From assembly GCF_030867095.1 (NCBI RefSeq), contig NC_081835.1:41337892-41401891 (forward strand): 64,000 nucleotides of DNA, written 5' to 3'. A program made the position numbers and the translations under genes. Origin of the DNA: Alligator mississippiensis. Its lineage: Eukaryota; Chordata; Crocodylia; Alligatoridae. Shown here piece by piece: positions 1-11,100 of this stretch (position 1 is its first letter; each line of letters opens with the position of its first letter). The notes beneath the pieces were generated by a model. It was not told the DNA's origin and made no database searches. It saw only the letters and a list, made by a program, of their open reading frames with translations.

Positions 1-702
1 ACAAGAACAGCCCCTGCCCCCCATGTCCCTGTTTCCCTCCATGTCTCTAATCCCAACCTGTGTCTAGACTCCCAGGCTCCTGTCTGCACAGCAACCCTGG
101 CCCCAAGTCTCTTCCACTGGGCTCCCCTTCTTGGCAGTTCCTGTCCTTTTCCCATTTCCCACATTTGCTCTGATTGAGAGGCCATGCAAGCAGAGCCAGG
201 CCCCACCAATGACTCTGACTTCTTCCTGAGCTGGCAGCCAAGAGCCTGTGTGAAGAGCACAAACAGAGCAGGCTGGGCACCAGGCCAAGAGGCTGCACAG
301 GGTATGGCATTGTTGCAGTGAGAGAAGGCAAACATCCCAGGGTGACTGGGTAAAAGGAGGTGTATTCAGGGCCAAAGGGCCTGGGCAAACATTGCTATCT
401 CATGCCAGCTCAGCCAGTTCCCAGCCTTGGTTTGTCCTGCCAAAGCTCACTGTTCAGTGTGACCTGGTGTCTCCTATTCACCACCTACACAGCGCCAGGC
501 TTTCCCCGCATCCATGCAGGCCTTGCCCCCCACAGCAGTGTGACCGGATTGGGCTCCAGGGGCAGCTGTCAAGCTCCCTGGTGGCCATGCAGCTCCTGCC
601 CTGCTCCAGCTCCTTGAGTACCCTCCCTTTCCTCTTGACCTGGTACTTCCTCTCGCCTGTTACACCTTTGATGTAATTAGATTCTGAAAATGGAGGCTGA
701 CC

Positions 703-1026
703 CAGTGGTACCCAATCTTTTCACCCCATAGGCCAGATGAGTGGTGCCAGGTTGGATCCAGTCTATAGGCCCAATGTGGCATGCAGTACTGGCTTAGCTA
801 GGGCCTGATGCACCTGCATGGAAATGGCCTGGCTGGGGTCCACTGCAGCTGTGAGAATGGCCCCACTGGGGCCAAACACAGCCTCATGGGGCTTGGAAAT
901 CTAGCAGATGGGGAGCAGTGACAGTGTTAATTGCTGCAACTGCTCTGCTGCCAAATTTCCAAACCAGTGTGGAGCCCCAAAGGCCAGATGGCATGGCCCC
1001 ACAGGGCTGGTGATTGAGTACTACTG
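703..1026 (+). mobile_element. hAT-like MITE
   Basis: The two ends are related inverted repeats: CAGTGGTACCCAATC at the left and, read on the minus strand, CAGTAGTACTCAATC at the right. The interior speaks of no coding capacity. The end sequence is typical of non-autonomous hAT elements, but no clean 8-bp target duplication was found, so exact boundaries are uncertain. A relative in the opposite orientation lies at 29871-30260. Confidence 0.5.
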
Positions 1027-1169
1027 TACTAAACTAAACAAGGTATGTTTATAGGGCAAGTGTATCCTGCCCCAACATATTATGGAGCACAGTGTGGAGA
1101 CATAACACCTGTTCTGCTGGACCAAAGCAGGGCCAGGGGTACTTGGTAGCAGGGCAGACCAGACAGCTA

Positions 1170-1369
1170 TTTATTCTGCAGCCACAGCTGCTCCTAGCCA
1201 GATCCAGCTCCCAGATGGCCACCCAGGCCATAGACCTTCTTGTGTGCGGACCACAGGTGCTTCTTGGGGGCTTCCTGGACTGCCACAGCCTGTCTTCCCT
1301 GCTTCACACAGCACAGCACTCTTGGGGGAAGCACCAAGCTGGGCTTGTACTTTGCACGCTGCTGCATTC
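1170..1369 (-). CDS. possible terminal exon of an unidentified gene
   Basis: On the minus strand a pyrimidine-rich tract ends in CCCCTCAG just above 1369. It is followed by 176 nt of open frame (begins RAKYKPSLVLPPR after a few residues) that stops with TAG at 1194-1196. An AATAAA lies 18 nt further at 1175-1170. Acceptor, open frame, stop and poly(A) signal in a row look like a last exon. The protein tail, rich in Lys and Gly, was not recognised, and no upstream exon was identified. It may be chance. Confidence 0.22.
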
Positions 1370-2580
1370 CTGAGGGGCACAAGGCAGTCTGTGTTTGAGT
1401 TAACAGTGGAAGTTAACTCTCAGGCTAGACAAGGCAACAGCTGTCTTGAGTAACTCTTAGAGAGGGACATGGCAGCAGGGAGATAAGACTCTGGGGGATC
1501 CAAACCTGTTGCCTCCCTGCAGGTTTTTTTTCCCTTTCTGAACTACCCTGGAATTCATCTCCCTCAGGGCAGTCTCAAATCCATTCTGTCCTGAACTATG
1601 GGTACAAGGATGTGCTTGTCATGGACAGTTTCTTGCCATTCTCACAAAAGCCTGTCCTCCCTGCTGGTGCACAGTAGCAACCCCCATCCCCATCCCCTCC
1701 AGAAGGATCCATGCAAGCACAGCCTGGGGCCCTCCAGCTGAGCTCCTGGGATGCCTGGCAGCAGTAGATGGCTGGGACTTCACTTGTGCCTGTGGCTAGA
1801 GAGGACTGAAACGGACTTGACCAGTAAGCTCTTCTCTCTTGCTGAGAAACTGGAGCGTAGGCAGCATGCTCCTAGTTACAGATCCTTCTGGCCATCCCTT
1901 TAGTCTCTTCCTGGTTCCATCTGCTCTCATGTGGCTCCTGGCAGGGCAGTTAGTATGACAAATTTGTAAGCAACTTGGAAGTCTGAAAATGGAGCATGGG
2001 CAGCACCATGTGTCCTATTTAAAAGCAGGGGAGTGTTCAGTAAATGGGACACTAGTGAAGTACCACCTCCTGTGATGGCCAATTGTGCCACAGGGCAGAG
2101 AATCACTCTTTGGTGCAAAAGGGCTGCATAGGGCATAACCGCCAACTTCACTGACAGGTGGGCTGCAAAGGGTAGCCTGTCAGACATAGCTTTGCTGGAA
2201 GCAATGATGGGAGCAGGCAGTGCTGGATGCATGAGTAGGGAGGGGCTGTGGCTTGGACCACAAAGTGGCAGTAGACCTGCACAGCAGAGTCCCTCATTCC
2301 TACATGTAGAGAGCACTGCTATTGCCCAAGGGCACAAGGCTTCTTTTTCTCTTGTCCCGGTGCTTTAAAGGCCTTCCCAAAAGGAAGAAGCGCCTGTCTA
2401 TCTGTAGCCCATGGCTCTCCCAGCCCTGCCTGCTGTTCCCAAGTGGTCTGGTGCCAAGGGCACAGGGTGGCAGAGGTCAGCTGACATTGGGGTCCTTAGC
2501 CCCTTCACATCTGGTAACAGAAGCCATGCAGGCTGTCCCCTGGGGACGAAAGTGAGGCAGAGGCTAGCTCAGCTGTACTG

Positions 2581-2586
2581 TTTATT
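2581..2586 (-). terminator. APEH polyadenylation signal
   Basis: AATAAA on the minus strand, 79 nt after the APEH stop codon at 2665-2667. This would give a short 3'UTR of about 100 nt. No other AATAAA lies between it and the stop. Confidence 0.75.
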
Positions 2587-2664
2587 AAACAGGGGGTTAC
2601 AGCATTAGGTGGGGGTGCAGTGCACAACAGCATTCCCTGAAGGGCAGGGTACAGATGCCTACAG

Positions 2665-5188
2665 TCAGCACTTAAGGTGCTTTAGCAGCCACAGTGCCAT
2701 GTTCATGAAGCCGTCAGCCTCGGCCTCCACGCCAGAGAGCGCATGGTTGTTCCCTGGGTACCACAGCAGTCTGGAGGAAGAAATGGGAATTAATAAGGGC
2801 CTTGAGTCTGCTCCAAGCATCTCCAAGGGATCTTTACCCACCTGCCCTGTAGCTGGCACACAGTCCAGCTCCCAAGTGAAGCAAACCTTCCATTCGTCTT
2901 GTCCCAGACCTGATTAGCTTCCTTCGTACTGCCAGCAAAACACCAGCCCACCCCACATGTCCCTTCACTCTTGGCTCTAGCCCCAACCCAGTCACCCGGT
3001 TCAAACCCGTGTCCATCAGTCCCTGCCCTGCAATCCAGACTGCCCCCTGGCAAACCCAGGTAGAAATTCTGTCCCTGTCCATTCTGCTCACAAGCCTCTA
3101 AGCTGTTCCCAACAATCCCTAGGCCCCTCCCTGTGACCTGCTCACCGGGTGGGGACACCCCTGGCTTTAAGGGCACGGTAATACTCCAGCCCCTGCTTTG
3201 GAGGGACTCGCTTGTCATCTTCTCCCAGCATCAGGAGCACAGGGGTCTGGACCTGGAAGGGGAGTGAATCAGAGCCTGGGTCCCACAGCCAGCACTGGGG
3301 GTCCAACTCTGGGAGAGGAGGAAGAGGACAAGTCTACCTTGTCAACATACTGCATGGGAGACTTGCGCAGCATCTCTGTCCAGTGGGCAGCATTTGGGAG
3401 GGTGGTGGGCATGAAGGAAAAGCCAGCTTCAGTCAGGCACCTGTGGAAGAAGCCGAGGCCCAATTTCACTGAGGGCATAGGGGGGCAGGGGCTGGGTGCA
3501 GTCAGGGGCTGTGATACAGGCCTGTGGCACTCACCAGTCTGGGATGTCAGTGCAGCTGATCATGGAAGCCATATTGACAACTGGATTTCGAACGACACAA
3601 GCCTGGTAGGTGCCCGGGTACTGGCCAATGAGATGGCAAGCAAGGAAGCCCCCATGTGAACCACCCACCAGGGCTACCCGGGTTGAGTCCAGTGGCTCTT
3701 CCTGCAACACCCATTCCACACAGTGCTGCAGTGAGATGAGAACAGACAGTTGGGAGGGGCAGCAGGAGTGCCTGCAGCCCAGCTGGGCAAGGAGCAAGAG
3801 AGGCAAGCAGGGTTGTCCAGGGTCACGTCAAGGGGGGCGGGGGTGGAGAGGGAAAAGGGGAGGGGTATAACTGGCTCAGCAAGGTTGGGGCAGGGGAACA
3901 GATAGCTCACTTGGGTTGAAGAGCACATGGCCCAGATCCCTATCAGCTGACTAACAGAGGTTACCCCTGCTGTTCCCTAGGGATTAATTAGACAGAACTT
4001 TTCCCCAGGCAAAGGATCACAGTGATGGCCCACAGGGTTGCAGGGAGGATCTCAGAGTTGTGGCCCCAGCTTCTCAAGGGTGCAGGCTGCATGGTGGTAC
4101 TCAGCCTTGTGGCCTGTACCTGCACATCTTGTACATCCTGGCTGCCCACATTGCCTGGCAGGGAAGCGATGTTGTCCTGGCCAAAGCCTAGCGAGCCACG
4201 GTAGTTCACTAGGGCAGAGAGCAGTGTCACTGTAAGTCCCTTGCCCCCACCTCAGACAATCCCCGAAGGACTGGTGTCTGCCTGCCACTGAGCACCACAG
4301 CAGGTGGCAGGGATGGGGGCTGTCTCTGCTGAAGACTCTGCCCTTCAAGTGGCATAGTGGCCTAGCCTTTGTGCGGTATGAGTGGTACCTATGCTGCAGG
4401 GTAGGTAGGCTCCAGCAGTGTGGTGTCCCTGTGACCTCCCTACCCTCTGCCTTGACCTGGCACTGCCGGGGCAAACCTCACATGCTAAGTGCCTTGAGAG
4501 CTGCCTTGAGTGGTTGTCTCCATTCCCAGTCAGCCCCTCCCTACAGCTGTGCGTGCCAAAAGCATAGCTGCTGCATGCTACTGCCCATCAGCTGCTGTGC
4601 CCTCCAGTCTTTGTCCAGGAGTCTGGTGCCTCCCTAGAAGTGGGTTGCAGGAAATCTTGGCACTGTGGCACCTGAGAGCCTCTGCCTTCCCCTAGGGCAT
4701 CCCTTGGAGTGAACCCTAACCTAGCAGAATCTCCCCAGGGCAATTTAGCTGGGATGAGGGAGAGTTCACAGCATCCACTAAGTAGGCTCCAGCACCACTG
4801 GTCCATGTTAGGTAGTCTGTGATAGCCTAATTCAGGCCCAATCTAGGGCATCTATCTGTGCCCACCTCCCATCACATTGCCAGCTTTGAACCCTAGACCA
4901 CTGCCACATGATTCTTTGGCAGTAAGTGGGACTCACCCAGAAGCACAGCAAAGCCCATCCTGCAGAGCACTGCTGGGTACAGCATCCAGCTGGCTACAAA
5001 GACTGAATGAGGACCTCCTAAAAAGGGGAAGCAGAGGTGAGCCCTACAGGGCCTGCAAGAAGAGGTGGCAGTGCTGCCTGTGTGGTGGGGAGGAGGGGGC
5101 TTACCATGGGGTACAACCACAAGAGGTGGCTTGTTCATCCTGGTCATCTGGCTGGGCCGCAAAAGGATGGCTTCAAAATCAAGACCCT
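2665..5188 (-). other. APEH: APEH alpha/beta-hydrolase catalytic domain exons
   Basis: The last seven exons encode the C-terminal hydrolase fold. The HGGPHS segment is shaped by the 5105/5017 junction and is expected to supply the oxyanion-hole region. The nucleophile elbow GGSHGG places Ser589 in exon 3725-3535. The acid lies in LGEDDKRVP (Asp677, exon 3252-3146) and the base in NNHAL (His709, last exon). Each is two residues beyond the human position, in line with the two-residue longer protein. The upstream exons encode the beta-propeller that gates access to the site. Confidence 0.9.
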
Positions 5189-8100
5189 CTGCACAGGGGT
5201 TGGGTTGGGGAGAACGAGAGAAGAGAGGTTGGTAGTCATTAACAATGACAAGGCTGGGATCTACAGTGCTTGCCAAGCCCAGACAAGGAGCACTCTCCTC
5301 GGTCCCCAGCTAAGCTTGTGCTCATGGCTCAGCCCCTCCTGCCCTTGTACTCACCATACTGAGGGTTTTCCTGCTCTGAAGGAGGCTGCAGGGACTGGAT
5401 GACCCAGCTGATGTCTGACAAGGGGGCAGCATCTTCCAGACAAACCCAGCTCACCTGGGCCTCTTGGCCAACACTAGGAAGGAAGCCCACCTTCTACAAG
5501 GGAACATCAATAGCATTAGCAGCACTGGCACCAGCACACATGCTGTTCTTCCATCACCAGGGGTGCTACATTGCTGAGGACCAGGGCAAGATGCTCTCTG
5601 AAGAGCCCCACAGAGAGGACAAAGTGGGCACAACCTTTGGGGACAGCTTCCTTTGGTGTAGGTAGGAAAAGCCAGTATCTGACATGAGCTGAAGGCTAAT
5701 ACTGACAGTGATGACTGGGACAGCCACCCAGAGCTCTAGTGATGTGCTCAATGATGACCTGCAACATCTGGCCCTGTGCTTCTTGAGAGCAGTATAGTCT
5801 GGGTGATGCTTTGGGACACTGTCTGGAGGTGGAGGCAACTGGAAAGCTCTCACTACTGTAGCAGGCTCAGGGCTGGTGCACAGGGGAGAATAGTTCCAGC
5901 CCAGTGCCCCCATCTCCCCCATCTTGAATTGCCCCTTACCAGAGTTGGAGGGCAGCTTGGGGTCGAGAACTTGGCCACTAGAAGATCCCGGTTGATAGTA
6001 AGGAGTGTCCAGCTCCCTGGGGGAGCATCTGCAGGCAGGAAGAGAAAAGATGTCACAGCCTATGGGGCCTGCTTGGTGCTGGGAGTGCACTTATGTCACT
6101 GGCCAGAACAGGAGGGATCTGGGGCAGTGGGTGTTGCCCAGTGCTGTAGGAACATGCAGGACCGCCAGTACCTCCAACAGAGGCAGGGAACAGAAGGGCC
6201 TGCAAAGTGGGTGCAGGGCTGCCAGTACTTACCAGCTGTCAGGCAGTGCACACTGCTGGTCTGCGTGTCCACAACAAACAGGTCCTAGAGGGAACACCAA
6301 AGGGCAGAGCTTCTTCAGGCCGCTCATATCCCTGCATTGCCCCCTGCAGGGGACAGAATAGACACCTGGCTCCCCTGGTCCACTGCTTGCTTGCCTGCAA
6401 TGGGCAGGATGGCCTGGCACACTGGAGGTGAATGTACGCCAGTGAGGGGAGGGGGAAACCCCTATAGGTACAGTAGTTCATCTGGGACAAGGAGTTGATT
6501 TAAATCACAATTTAAATCACTGGTCAGGAAGCCTCAATTTAATCATTGTTTTCTACAAAAAGTGCATTCCTGTTGTTTGATATAACCTTCATTAAAATAT
6601 TCCCAAACAGGGTCTCTCGTACAGCCTTCCAAGCCTGATGCCATGATAGGTTTTCCCTTCTACTATACCATTCCCTCACTAGATCTCAAATCAATGGAGA
6701 GTCTATACTCAGAAACATCCCGAAAGACTTCCCACCAGACTCCTCCTCCTTGTCCAGATATACTCCACCCCCAGCAATCCCCTACATTTATTTAACTTCT
6801 TGAAACTTTCCACTTTTAGAGAGAGGCAAGGGCTTGACTGTATACACAAACTTGTAGAGAGACAATAGGGCTGATAGGTAGGTAATCAGGTCTGTTATCT
6901 CTCATCTCCATATGCAGCTGTTAACAAGGATGTTATCTCTGGAGAGACAAAACTGAAACTAAGCATCACAGAAATGCTTAATGAGATCTTCTAGACTGAG
7001 CACTGAGCCCTATTGGGTAGAGTGGTTTTCTTTAATCTTTACTAATTGATACAGAGTAGCCTCTGGGAACCAACCCCATTAGATAAGGCCCCTAATACAG
7101 TCCAGGGCCTGTTGTGACCTATTTATAAAAAACTTAACATGAATATAGTCTCAGATAGTATAGAATTAGAAGTTGCAATCCCTATTCCATGGTGATGCCT
7201 TTGAGCTCTAACACATTTTAAATTAAAATTATCTTTATGTAGATTTTTTTTAAAAAGCATCCTAACAAAACGAATTTAAAAATACAATTAAATAAAAATC
7301 TGATTTAATTTTTTTTTAAATCAGATCTTTTGATTTAAAAAAAAAAATAAAATTGTTGATTTTTAACCACCCTGATCTGGGAGCTGAGCTCTGGCCCTTG
7401 CCAGCCCCTGCTCTCTTACCTGCTGGCTGCGCTGAGCTGTGTCCAACACAACCCGCCGGCTGTCAGCTGCCCAACACATCTCAGGCAGTGCTGTGCAGTA
7501 GATCCCTGGGAAAGCACCTGCGAAGAGAGAGCCCCATCTCTGCCAGGGAGAGCACAGACTACTAGGTCTCAATGGCAAGCCCTGGGAAGCAAGGTATGTC
7601 ACTCAACTTGAATGTGACCCCTTCCCCATGTGCACAGCTTTGCCTTGCTGCGCCAGCCTGGGTTCCCCACATACAGCCTTGCCATTGCCCTTCATTCCTG
7701 ACAGAAAGCATCTCCTCTTGTTGCTTAAGCAGACACTGCTTACATGCCGCTTTGCACGTGCTGAGCCTAATTCCTGGGTACTCCATCTTCCCCACTTTTC
7801 AGCTACCTGGGCCCCTCCCTGCCTCCAGTCAGCTACTTACCCTGGCTCTGCCGAGGCACAATCTCCAGCACAGTGGAGGTTTGTTTTGTGTACCAGTCAT
7901 ACTGCAAAAGATGGCAACACAAGGCAGTCAGGCAGTACCTACCTACAGGGCTCTACTCTCATTTCTGCTTTCTTTGACAGAGCTCTCTTCCCCAGGAACT
8001 GAGACCCAGCTGGTATTCTAGATAGCTGACCCAATGCTGGCCCTAGTCAGACACACACTCCACGCTGTCAGGGAAGATGGATGAGATACCCAAGCATGGC

Positions 8101-11100
8101 TAACTTCCAGGCAGCACTGAAGGGAGATGGGGCTCTGCTAAGATATGCTGCCTCAGCTCTTGCACCCACCATGGGACACTGTCTACTCTGCTATGGTGAT
8201 GCCACCCAGGCCACTCACACTGACAGCATGGTCAGAATTCTTGGCCACTGGCTCCAGCCACACCACTATTCTGGTGGGCTAGCAGAGACTTCTGGGGTGC
8301 CCAGGAAGAACTGCCCCATGGGGCAAGATGATGCCCAGGATTGGCTCTGGCAGGCATTACTGCCACTCTCCTCCCTTGGGTCCCTGGTGCAGACATCCCC
8401 CTGACTGGTGTCACACCACTCACCATACAAAGGCGGCTGCACTGCTGATGGGGCCCAAGTGCATTGTTCTCCAGATAGATGATACGGCACTGGTCAGGGC
8501 TGAGGCGTGGGGACCACACAGCCTTGGTGTCATTAGACAGCAGCTCTGCAACAGAAGAAAGGGACACAGGCAGACAGGTTGTGATGGGACAAGGGAAAAG
8601 GCAAAGCTTGGAAAGCAGCACAAGGAGAACATCACTCACCGCAGCACCCCCTTCTCAGGTCCACATAGAACAGTGCTGATCTGCAAATGGGAGCACAGAA
8701 GTCATCATGGAAAGGGCCTGAGGGCACCTTTCCTTAGCAGCAAGGGGGCTGTGCCAGGCACCCAAACCTCACCCTTGCTTTAGCTGCATCCCTACAATCA
8801 ATGGGCACCACAATCACAGGCCTGGATTGCAGGCTCTGCCCAGTGGCCCCTCACTAGTGCCAGCCTTGCACTAGACAAGCCATCTGCCCATGAGAACTGT
8901 TGCCTGCCAGTCTGAAGGGCAGTGAAGAAAAGCCACCCAGCTCAAGAACCATAGCACGCCCTAGTAGGACTTGAGGCTCAGCTCAATGCTGGTGGAGATG
9001 CTTCTACAGCCAGCAACACCCTGGCTCCTGCTGCAGATGTAGCACGCAGGTAGGCCCCTTTCCCCAGTACCTATTGTGTGGTTTGCTGCAAGCCATGGCT
9101 GGGTTTATGTTGAGGGGTGCCATAGGGCTCTCACCTGCGGTTGGTGCAGTGCCGCAGCCCCAGACGGAAGGGCTCATGCCACCAGCCTGTGAAGACCACA
9201 CCAGTGTCACCAGGGGACCAAAAGGCCTGTGGGACAAAGCAGGAAAGCATCAGACAGCATAAGTGAAGCAGCTGGGACCTAAGATGACTCTGGAAACAAA
9301 CTGGGAGAACAGAAGAGAGAGCAGGATGACACTTTAGAGACTAACTAGTTCAGAAACATAACCTTTCATAGGTGATAGCCTACTTCATCAGATACTAGCA
9401 TCTGACAAAGCATCCTTATTAGTATCTGATGGAGTACACTGTTGCTTACAGAAAAGCCCATATCTCTCTGAACCAGTTAGTCTTTACATTGACACCCTGC
9501 CCTGCCTTCTGACCAATTTCAAAATAACATGGCTAAACAACTCTCTTTACCAGGCAGAACTATGGGTTGGATGGGGTAACATGATTAACTGGAAGAGGCT
9601 TCAACAAGCATCTGTAATAAAGATGCAAATCACAAGTGTCAGGCTGGCAGGGGTTTTCAGAGGACATACCACAGGGCAGGGCCAAAGACAGGATGGCTAG
9701 CACTGTTCTAGGTTTGTCCGATCCATCTCTTAAACCTCTAGAAAAGGAGGTTCTCCCACCTCCTTAGGTGACCTGCTCTGGGGCTTCACCACCTCGAAGT
9801 TAGAAAGTCCTTCCAGTGTCCCCTAAATCACCTTTGCTGGAAAATGAATCTTTTTGTCCTTCCCTCAGCACCCTCACAGAACTGTTTCCTTTATAACAAC
9901 CTGTACATATTGAAAGGCTTGTTCTCATGTCCCTAGCCCCATCAACCTTCTCTTGCCTATATCAAACAAACCTGGTCACTTCCACCTTTGCCGTTGGGGC
10001 ATGTTCTCAAATGCTGTAGCATTCTTATCCTTCTTTATTAGACAGTTTCCTGTTTGTCACCATCTTCACTGCAACTCGGTATTCCAAATGGGACACAGGA
10101 CTCCACTTGAGGCCTAACTGGTGCTAAGCACAGTGGAACAACGGCCCCTCACATTATATATACAACTCTCCTGTTCATGCATCCCAGCATGATATTGCCT
10201 TTTTTGCCACAGTCTTGTATTGCTGACTTTGTGCGAGTTGTAGTCCCCTTTCAACCACATATATAAAAATAAAGTACAGAAACACACCTGCCCTACATGC
10301 AAGACAAGAACTGAGCCTGGAATCCATCACTACTCTGGTGATGAGGGGGTCCTGGATCCAGATTACCTTATTGTTATGCTTCAACCCATCATGGGTGCAA
10401 GGCAGGGTGCGAAGAGGAAAGGAGAAGAGGGGGTTTTGGGTGCTTCTAGCTGCTGGCATCTGCATGCTCCCTACAGCTACTCAGCAGGGGAGGTGTTGGG
10501 TTGCAGTGACACAACCCTGCTCACCAGCCTCTCCCTATCCAGCTGCTTCCCCGATCCTCATGCTGACCTGTCCAGGGGAGATGTGGTCTGGGACACCTTC
10601 CAGCACAGAGACGTTGCTGCTCTCAATGTCCAGCACGCATAGGGCAGGGACACTCTTGCTGCCCAGTGCCTCGCCCCAGTCCTCATGGTATATAAACTGC
10701 TCCCCCTAGAACACAAAATTTTATGAGTTGTCCAAAATGCCCACGCCACCCTGGTACCAGCACAGGCCATGCCATGGCCCAGCCCCACTGAGCCATAGCT
10801 TTTAAATCTTGTGCCCTCCTGAACATAGGATCCTAGTAACAGTATAGGCCAGGCAGGGCTCACTAGTCCTGCTCTAGGAACAAGTCACACCCAGGAGGCT
10901 TTGGCAAAGCTGACTGTTATTTGTATGGCTGAAGCATCCCTTAAAACAACATAGAGCTCACAGTGAACAAACTAAACGTAGTACAGAAGAGAAAAGAATG
11001 ACTACTCTCCCACCCCGAGAAGTCAAGCCAGTGCTCAAGACCAACAGAGCACTTTACACGAGTGTAGGAGATAAACTTGGATTTCCTGTTGTAAAAGGGA

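Larger units (their letters stand above)
1..2560. other. flank downstream of APEH, no assured gene
   Basis: This stretch lies beyond the 3' end of APEH. In mammals the next gene is MST1, convergent with APEH, but no kringle or serine-protease-like reading frame was seen here on the plus strand. The open frames are short and carry no recognisable motif. It does contain an hAT-like MITE and one weak terminal-exon candidate, both listed separately. Confidence 0.5.

Noticed and set aside
1927-2337. 136-codon minus-strand frame next to APEH
   Set aside because: No recognisable domain, no splice signals that join it to neighbours, and no poly(A) signal close by. Probably chance.
1-2560. MST1, expected convergent neighbour of APEH
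   Set aside because: No kringle or trypsin-like motif was found on the plus strand. The gene, if present, lies outside the window.
5776-6288. 170-codon plus-strand frame
   Set aside because: It lies antisense to APEH exons and introns and shows no domain.
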